DNA from: NORP240 sp942492445
GTDB lineage: Bacteria; Pseudomonadota; Gammaproteobacteria; Pseudomonadales; Pseudohongiellaceae
Reading direction: 5' to 3'
DNA length: 6,497 nt
Assembly (NCBI GenBank): GCA_942492445.1
Contig: CALOEW010000022.1
Coordinates: forward strand, 1-6,497
Made by a program: the position numbers and the translations under genes. Positions 1-3,683 of this stretch are shown here, one piece after another; within the stretch, counting starts at the first letter, position 1, and each line of letters opens with the position of its first letter. Under the pieces are notes generated by a model. The model was not told the DNA's origin, ran no database searches, and saw only the letters and a program-made list of their open reading frames with translations.

Positions 1-57
1 ATGGACAGGATTCTGTGCATCATGATCATCTCGAATACGTTGATTGGAGGGAAGAAC

Positions 58-246
58 TCAGAGTCTTCTGTTTTTCCAGAGCGGTACAATGGATACAGCA
101 GCCAGCCCCAGGACAACGTAAGCGAATGCGTTGCCATTGATTGCCTCTTTGCGGGTGATATGCGCAGGACCATCCTCACCTTGCGCATACTGTAAGCATA
201 AACCACGCCTGTCGACAGAATCTATCAATTCACTGCCAACTTCGCG
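58..246 (-). CDS. Possible small C-terminally membrane-anchored protein or gene remnant
   Basis: The minus strand is open here for 62 codons after an in-frame TGA (247-249) and ends in TGA at 58-60. The C-terminal third reads like a tail anchor: a polar stretch (GEDGPAHITRKEAINGN), then a hydrophobic segment of about 18 residues (AFAYVVLGLAAVSIVPLW), then a basic end (KNRRL), which by the positive-inside rule would place the C terminus in the cytoplasm. No ATG lies in the frame; a TTG at 226-228 is the only obvious start and has no clear ribosome binding site. It follows the HMA-like gene on the same strand. The same frame is also open upstream of the TGA, so a gene broken by one nonsense codon is possible. 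I do not recognise a family. GC at third codon positions is only about half, so coding support is modest. Confidence 0.33.
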   Translation of the reverse strand, partial: REVGSELIDSVDRRGLCLQYAQGEDGPAHITRKEAINGNAFAYVVLGLAAVSIVPLWKNRRL

Positions 247-341
247 TCAAGGCTTTACAGGAGGCAGGCCAGGAATCATTACCAGAGGGCAATGTAATGG
301 TAGATCACTGTCGCTGCGGTTCTTTCCGTATGACAAGCAAG

Positions 342-575
342 CTAGAAACCAATCAATTCAGCATGCAGGTTTTGCTTCTTCGCAGCATTCACAAATTCAA
401 TGGAATTAATGGCATCCGGGTTGTATTCAATTAGCAGTAGATGTGGCTTTTCGTCATGACAAGCCGCTGCTATTACACCATCCATTGCCAGCAGGACATC
501 ACGTAACTTCTCACGTTCATCATGTGATGTATTTTCATCGATATGTACAGTAACCTCTGCAAGCTTGGTATCCAT
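342..575 (-). CDS. Small HMA-like (ferredoxin-fold) protein without the CxxC metal site
   Basis: A 77-residue protein whose pattern fits the beta-alpha-beta-beta-alpha-beta fold of heavy-metal-associated (HMA) domains: strand LAEVTVHID (5-13), helix about 17-31, strand GVIAAACHD (33-41), strand HLLLIEYNP (45-53), helix about 56-67, final strand HAELIGF (71-77). The MxCxxC loop that binds Cu or Zn in Atx1/CopZ-type chaperones is absent: the loop after strand one is DENTSHDE, and the only cysteine is C39 in strand two. A metal-chaperone role is therefore doubtful, and a partner-binding or regulatory role is as likely. The start was placed at 573-575 because a strong AAGGAGG lies 7 nt upstream; the frame stays open to 650, but those extra residues lie over the leader and Shine-Dalgarno. 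Transcription probably comes from 576-720, which holds an FNR-type box. The fold call is fairly secure, the function unknown. Confidence 0.82.
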   Translation of the reverse strand: MDTKLAEVTVHIDENTSHDEREKLRDVLLAMDGVIAAACHDEKPHLLLIEYNPDAINSIEFVNAAKKQNLHAELIGF

Positions 576-582
576 GCTGGAG

Positions 583-589
583 CCTCCTT
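583..589 (-). promoter_or_regulatory. Strong Shine-Dalgarno of the HMA-like gene
   Basis: On the minus strand this reads AAGGAGG and stands 7 nt before the ATG at 575-573. It decides the start of the HMA-like protein against the longer reading from 650. Confidence 0.85.
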
Positions 590-668
590 CTTGATGCTGT
601 TTGTAGTTCAATTTTGTAGTTTGAAATTTCCTCGGAACAAATGCTTGCATAAACGCGAAGAAAATGCA

Positions 669-682
669 TTGAGGGAGATCAA
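669..682 (-). promoter_or_regulatory. Candidate FNR/ANR-type binding site
   Basis: The plus strand reads TTGAGGGAGATCAA, on the minus strand TTGATCTCCCTCAA. It matches the FNR/ANR/DNR consensus TTGAT-N4-ATCAA at 9 of 10 defined positions. It lies 94-107 nt upstream of the HMA-like start, which leaves room for a class II promoter plus a leader of about 60 nt. The -10 element at the expected spacing is weak (TATGCA at 651-646 is the nearest candidate). FNR-type regulators act at such sites under low oxygen; the regulator itself is not in the window. Confidence 0.5.
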
Positions 683-701
683 GGATTTATCGAGTAAGAG
701 T

Positions 702-716
702 GCGACATAGTGTCGC
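702..716. promoter_or_regulatory. Short perfect dyad, possible operator
   Basis: GCGACA-TAG-TGTCGC is a perfect inverted repeat with 6-bp arms and a 3-nt centre. It is too short and lacks a T-run for a terminator, but its size suits a dimeric regulator. It lies 20 nt from the FNR-type box and between two divergent genes, so it could serve either. The regulator is unknown. Confidence 0.35.
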
Positions 717-941
717 GTTGTGGGTAATAGAATCGTTTGGAAACTTTTTCGATCTTATCGATGCAAATCAGAAAGGTTATGAAGGAAGTACAGGCAGAGC
801 ACCCAAAATCGAACACGCTCGAACCGGGCGTGACGAAATCCTCAGTGAATTCCCCCATAAACCCTGACAAATTGAATAATTTGGCATTGCATTTTCTACC
901 AATCCATAAAATACTATCAATTATCAGCAAGGTAATGAGCC

Positions 942-1112
942 ATGATGACTACAAGAAGACAACCGGGCGACAGGCGATGGTTTCCTGCTGAATTCCCGCT
1001 GACAGACTGCAAGGGGCTCCTTGTAGCTGTTGATCGCCGTCGACTGCCGAATCGTCGAAGAGAGAATAACCCCTTGGTGGGCGATGACAGCCGCACCGCA
1101 TCTGCTCCGTAA
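942..1112 (+). CDS. 56-residue Arg-rich small protein with repeated DRR motifs
   Basis: The frame starts with ATGATG and ends in TAA, giving 56 residues. AAGG at 929-932 lies 9 nt upstream and is an acceptable Shine-Dalgarno. The protein has two related basic motifs, RRQPGDRRWFP (5-15) and DRRRLPNRRR (31-40), separated by a mixed segment (AEFPLTDCKGLLVAVD, 16-31) that could form a short beta hairpin, followed by a polar tail. Small proteins with repeated DRR or RRxxDRR patterns are common among uncharacterised proteins of Gammaproteobacteria; I recognise the style but not a named family. The high basic content suggests nucleic-acid or anionic-membrane contact, which is inference. Another frame is also open across the first part of the gene, but it starts with TTG and has no such motifs. 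It is upstream of the AraC-family gene by 275 nt and probably not in its operon. Confidence 0.62.
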   Translation: MMTTRRQPGDRRWFPAEFPLTDCKGLLVAVDRRRLPNRRRENNPLVGDDSRTASAP

Positions 1113-1387
1113 AGCTCCGATTACAGGATCTCCCGGAAGTGTAAGCCAAAAATCTGAACGTCTGCGTTTGTTATGGGTTGTAAGACGCCTGCACGTTGTG
1201 TTCTTCTGCAGCCTGACAGGCCTGCGACTGGGGGGGGAGTCATCTGTAAACCCCTAACAAGTATTGCCGTTCACGCCTGGCAATCATTACACGCCTTTCG
1301 GCCACTGGCGTGTAATCATGTCTCACAAGAAGCGAGATGTTTAAGAAACGCTAACATCGATATTGTTCATTCTTCAGGGATTTGTAA
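1113..1387. other. Leader and promoter region of the AraC-family gene
   Basis: This non-coding stretch of 275 bases separates the 56-residue gene from the AraC-family gene. It contains a run of eight G at 1230-1237, the inverted repeat at 1286-1316 and a good Shine-Dalgarno (AGGGA, 1376-1380) 7 nt before the regulator's ATG. No clear -35/-10 pair is visible. A frame from 1173 to 1391 is open and overlaps the regulator's start by ATGA, but it lacks a ribosome binding site. Confidence 0.6.
1272..1316. promoter_or_regulatory. Inverted repeat plus extra half-site upstream of the AraC-family gene
   Basis: ATTACACGCC (1286-1295) and GGCGTGTAAT (1307-1316) form a perfect 10-bp inverted repeat with an 11-nt centre. 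A further CACGCCT at 1272-1278 repeats the left arm's CACGCCT (1290-1296) 18 nt upstream in the same orientation. The group ends about 70 nt before the regulator's start. Two same-facing half-sites and one opposed one fit a binding region for an AraC-type or dimeric regulator, possibly autoregulation. No T-run follows, so a terminator is unlikely. Confidence 0.48.
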
Positions 1388-2389
1388 ATGATCGGAACAG
1401 CAATCGCTACGGCGGGACGCATCCTGTGGCGGATGCTGGAGCGCCAGGGTATCGACCCGGCGCCACTGTTCAAGGAACAAGGACTCGACCCCAATAGCCT
1501 GGATAATCCACTGGTTCGATACCCGGTGAAGGAGGCAACCCGTGTCTGGACGCGTGCAGCGGAGATGCTGGAGGATGCTGCCTTTGGCCTGACCATTGCA
1601 AAGGTGTGGCAGCCGAGCGATTTTCATGCGCTCGGATGTGCCTTTATGGCCAGTACCACACTGCGTGACGCACTGAATCGTCTGGTACGTTACAACCCGG
1701 TGGTGTACGACGTGATCAGCTACTCGCTTGCAGAGCGCGGCGGCCGGGCGATACTTTTATACAACCCGGTGCATGGCAAACTCGACGAGCCGGCGATTCT
1801 CGAGGACACCCGATGGGCCGTTGTCCTGGATGCATGCAGGCGAGTCTACGGAGCAGACCTCGATCCGCTTGAGGTTACCTTTTGGCATTCCGAGCCGGAG
1901 TCCGCCAGGGATGAATTCCTCTCGTATTTCCGCTGCCCGCTGCGCTTTGGCGAAGCGGTCGCGAGTATGACCTTCCCGGTAGAGGTTCTCGACAGGCCGC
2001 TGCCTGCAGCCAACCGTGAACTGGCACTTGCCCAGGATCGTACCCTCAGCGACTACGTCGCAATGCTGCAACGTGACGACATCGTTTCGCGCACCAAGTT
2101 GGCCATTAGCGATAATCTGCCTTCGGGTAATTTTACCAGCGAGGCAGTGGCTGCCGAACTACACATGAGTCCTCGCAGCTTGCAGCGCAAGCTGTCTTCC
2201 GAGAACACCACGTTTCGCAAACTCGTCGAGGCAGTGCGCCAGGAGCTGGCAGAATCATATCTTGCCGATGGCAACACCCCCCTGATGGAAATCAGCTATC
2301 TGCTCGGTTTCTCAGCGCAATCTGCATTTTCACGCGCATTCAAGCGCTGGACGGGTTCCACGCCCCAGGAGTTCCGCGGCGGTACCTGA
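1388..2389 (+). CDS. AraC-family transcriptional regulator with arabinose-binding-like N-terminal domain
   Basis: A 333-residue cytoplasmic DNA-binding regulator of full family length. Residues about 20-205 resemble the Arabinose_bd-type effector domain found in OruR- and ArgR-like AraC regulators, including the typical FHALGCAFMASTTLRDAL stretch after a conserved LERQGIDP start region. The C-terminal part (about 234-330) is a standard AraC HTH pair: first helix-turn-helix around 250-269 (TSEAVAAELHMSPRSLQRKL) and second around 299-323 (MEISYLLGFSAQSAFSRAFK, then RWTG), ending in the family signature TPQEFR. The start ATG has AGGGA 7 nt upstream. Family members sense small molecules such as amino acids, lipids or quorum-type signals; the ligand cannot be read here. 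No metabolic gene is adjacent, so its regulon is elsewhere or includes its own leader, which carries a strong inverted repeat. Function as a regulator is secure. Confidence 0.95.
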   Translation: MIGTAIATAGRILWRMLERQGIDPAPLFKEQGLDPNSLDNPLVRYPVKEATRVWTRAAEMLEDAAFGLTIAKVWQPSDFHALGCAFMASTTLRDALNRLVRYNPVVYDVISYSLAERGGRAILLYNPVHGKLDEPAILEDTRWAVVLDACRRVYGADLDPLEVTFWHSEPESARDEFLSYFRCPLRFGEAVASMTFPVEVLDRPLPAANRELALAQDRTLSDYVAMLQRDDIVSRTKLAISDNLPSGNFTSEAVAAELHMSPRSLQRKLSSENTTFRKLVEAVRQELAESYLADGNTPLMEISYLLGFSAQSAFSRAFKRWTGSTPQEFRGGT

Positions 2390-2474
2390 TTATTATCTAC
2401 GTCAGTCCACCTGTCTCGAGAACCATTACAGCGCGTATAATCCCTGCTTGTGATGGTGTCTATGGCTCAAGGGT

Positions 2475-2699
2475 TTATTCGTGGCCGTCGGCAAAATCGT
2501 CGTGCAGGTGAATGTTCACCACCTTCATAGCTATCCCATGGGCGTCAATCTCCTCGTTCGCCTCCATGTTCCATTGCAGGAAAGAACCCTCGTTCAGTTG
2601 CCGCACTGCACACTCCAGGCATGACACCGAGAAATTACGAATAGACTCCTGGAGAAATGACTGGAATAGGTTGCCCGCTAGACTATTGCCTGTTGGCGC
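2475..2699 (-). CDS. Candidate small acidic protein, start uncertain
   Basis: The minus strand is open for 74 codons from after a TAA (2700-2702) to TAA at 2475-2477. Counting the last 50 codons by eye, G+C is about 66% at first, 28% at second and 70% at third positions, the periodicity expected of a real gene. The end is protein-like: SFLQWNMEANEEIDAHGIAM, then KVVNIHLHDDFADGHE, acidic and His-rich, with C27 and C30 (CLEC) before it. There is no ATG at the beginning. Possible starts are GTG at residue 25 (2625-2627), which gives 50 residues, or ATT at residue 20, which has AGGAG 3 nt upstream. An ATG at 2712-2710 reads MLTISA in the neighbouring frame and would join this frame after a one-base shift, so a frameshifted gene or assembly error is possible. 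I do not recognise the family. It lies between the AraC gene and the receiver gene, transcribed against both. Confidence 0.5.
   Translation of the reverse strand, partial: APTGNSLAGNLFQSFLQESIRNFSVSCLECAVRQLNEGSFLQWNMEANEEIDAHGIAMKVVNIHLHDDFADGHE
2507..2520. repeat. Short palindrome inside the minus-strand candidate gene
   Basis: GGTGAA-TG-TTCACC has perfect 6-bp arms and a 2-nt centre. It overlaps the 3' part of the minus-strand candidate gene at 2475-2699. It could be an operator-like site or chance; no T-run supports a terminator. Confidence 0.25.
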
Positions 2700-2824
2700 T
2701 TATGGTCAACATGATGTCATGTAGGGGTAAGTGTGCAACGCTGGTTATTTGTACGGTTACCCATATTGGCTATTGGGAAGTTTATGCGCCGGCTGTGGCG
2801 TACGAAATCAGTTGAGAATAAATA

Positions 2825-3217
2825 ATGTTCTACACCCTGCTTGTTGATGCGAATGTCAGTTTCCGACAAGCACTCTCGGATGTATTGCATGTGTACTTTC
2901 CATCGATTGGTGTCGAGGAAGCGGGAGATGTGGCTGAAGCACTGAACAAGGTGGAATCCCTGCACCCTGATATCATCTTCATGGACAATCAATTGCCTGA
3001 AGAAAATGGACTGGATCTATCCAGAGAGATAAAGCATGTGTATGACGACATTGTGATCGTTATTCTCACCACCAACAACCAGCCGGAGTACCGTCAGCAA
3101 GCCTTACGGAACGGGGCAGACTACTATATCTCAAAGGGGGAAGATTCCTGCATGGAGGAGATACTGACTCAGATCGAGGGAGTTCTGGACAGCAGGGTTA
3201 CCCGTCGTTCAAAGTAA
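2825..3217 (+). CDS. Stand-alone response-regulator receiver domain protein
   Basis: A 130-residue protein that is a single receiver (REC) domain with no output domain. The phosphoacceptor is D54 in DIIFMDNQLP, T82 (ILTTNN) and K104 (YYISKGE) are the conserved switch residues, and N61-G62 and N96-G97-A98-D99 match the usual loops. The acidic pair after strand one is incomplete: LLVDAN gives D8 but A9, where most receivers have a second Asp or Glu that helps hold Mg2+. Phosphorylation may be weak or altered. The sequence style is NarL/FixJ-like in the receiver. Such proteins act as phosphate relays or by protein contact with a kinase, phosphatase or cyclase. No histidine kinase is nearby, so it is an orphan. 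The Shine-Dalgarno is weak (GAG about 10 nt upstream of ATG), but no better start exists and the fold begins right at residue 2. Confidence 0.92.
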   Translation: MFYTLLVDANVSFRQALSDVLHVYFPSIGVEEAGDVAEALNKVESLHPDIIFMDNQLPEENGLDLSREIKHVYDDIVIVILTTNNQPEYRQQALRNGADYYISKGEDSCMEEILTQIEGVLDSRVTRRSK

Positions 3218-3534
3218 CCACGCCGCCGGGAGTCCTGACCTGGCAGTTTTCCAACTCAACCGGATATGACCGCCACCCGAATTTGGGGTTGAGGCTACAC
3301 CGATCGTGCAGTAAACCAGTTGTCCAGGTAAATTACCCGGGTATTCTGATTGCAAGCACTGAGTCCGAAGCACCACTTGCCGTCGTTCCGGCACCTTATT
3401 CAGGTCGGGAAAGCAACAGAAATACAGTGATTGCCTATATTGTCCGTTGATGTAGTACCGTTGTCGATTCATTCCTGCCCTTCATGGGTAAAAACTACCG
3501 GGATGGCAAGTTCGCAATTTGACGTTTAGACTCA

Positions 3535-3555
3535 TCAGATAATGGCCTCATCTGA
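3535..3555. repeat. Short inverted repeat upstream of the channel gene
   Basis: TCAGAT (3535-3540) and ATCTGA (3550-3555) are perfect 6-bp arms around a 9-nt centre containing GGCC. No T-run follows, so a terminator is unlikely; it could be an operator for the channel gene, about 130 nt downstream, or chance. Confidence 0.27.
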
Positions 3556-3584
3556 AGCCGTCATGCTGTCTGCCTGAACGGTAA

Positions 3585-3674
3585 ATGAATACAGAGCTAA
3601 CCTGGCATTCACTAATAGAAGAAAATCAGTCAAAATGCTTCGGTTGCGGACAACTACTATTACTAACCCAATGA
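3585..3674 (+). CDS. Possible 29-residue micro-ORF with a CxxC motif
   Basis: ATG to TGA gives 29 residues, with CFGCG at 18-22 and a hydrophobic end (QLLLLTQ). It stops 9 nt before the GTG of the channel gene, so it could be a leader peptide coupled to channel translation. The ribosome binding site is weak (only GGTAA directly before ATG), and a frame this short can arise by chance. I do not recognise it. Confidence 0.2.
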   Translation: MNTELTWHSLIEENQSKCFGCGQLLLLTQ

Positions 3675-3683
3675 CGCCATATA

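Larger units (their letters stand above)
576..941. other. Intergenic regulatory region between divergent small genes
   Basis: These 366 bases separate the minus-strand HMA-like gene from the plus-strand 56-residue gene, so promoters for both should lie here. The stretch is AT-richer than the flanking genes. It holds the FNR-type box (669-682) and the dyad at 702-716. Frames of about 80 codons are open on both strands (679-930 minus, and from a TTG at 737 plus), but neither has a ribosome binding site or a recognisable protein pattern. I see no convincing sigma-70 -35/-10 pair. A TAGAAT at 728-733 is a fair -10 match on the plus strand but lacks a -35. Confidence 0.6.
3218..3683. other. Long intergenic region before the channel gene
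   Basis: These 466 bases hold no gene I can identify. The first 240 bases are open in a plus frame that continues from inside the receiver gene to a TGA after about 3448, but it has no usable start and no recognised pattern. A minus frame is also open over 3209-3472 without a ribosome binding site. A short dyad lies at 3535-3555 and a 29-codon micro-ORF at 3585-3674. No clear terminator follows the receiver gene. The channel promoter must be in here, but I see no convincing -35/-10 pair. Confidence 0.55.

Noticed and set aside
1..29. Possible minus-strand start (ATG at 27-29) of a gene leaving the left edge
   Set aside because: Only nine codons are visible and there is no good ribosome binding site, so it cannot be supported.
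131..409. Open plus-strand frame of 92 codons
   Set aside because: It overlaps the minus-strand HMA-like gene's 3' end, has low-complexity Ser/Arg/Gln-rich content, no ribosome binding site and no recognised pattern.
679..991. Open frames of about 80 codons on both strands in the intergenic region
   Set aside because: Neither has a ribosome binding site or coherent protein features; the plus one starts with TTG and runs into the better-supported 56-residue gene in another frame.
1173..1391. 72-codon plus frame overlapping the AraC gene start by ATGA
   Set aside because: The overlap looks like translational coupling, but there is no ribosome binding site, the product is Cys/His-rich without pattern, and the strong operator-like repeat lies inside it.
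2436..2441. Perfect TATAAT downstream of the AraC gene
   Set aside because: No -35 element at 16-18 nt and no convincing plus-strand gene after it.
3218..3448. Continuation of an open plus frame after the receiver, which might be a lost output domain
   Set aside because: It is open for many codons and reads smoothly, but has no start, no HTH or other known domain, and no base periodicity checked; length alone can be chance.
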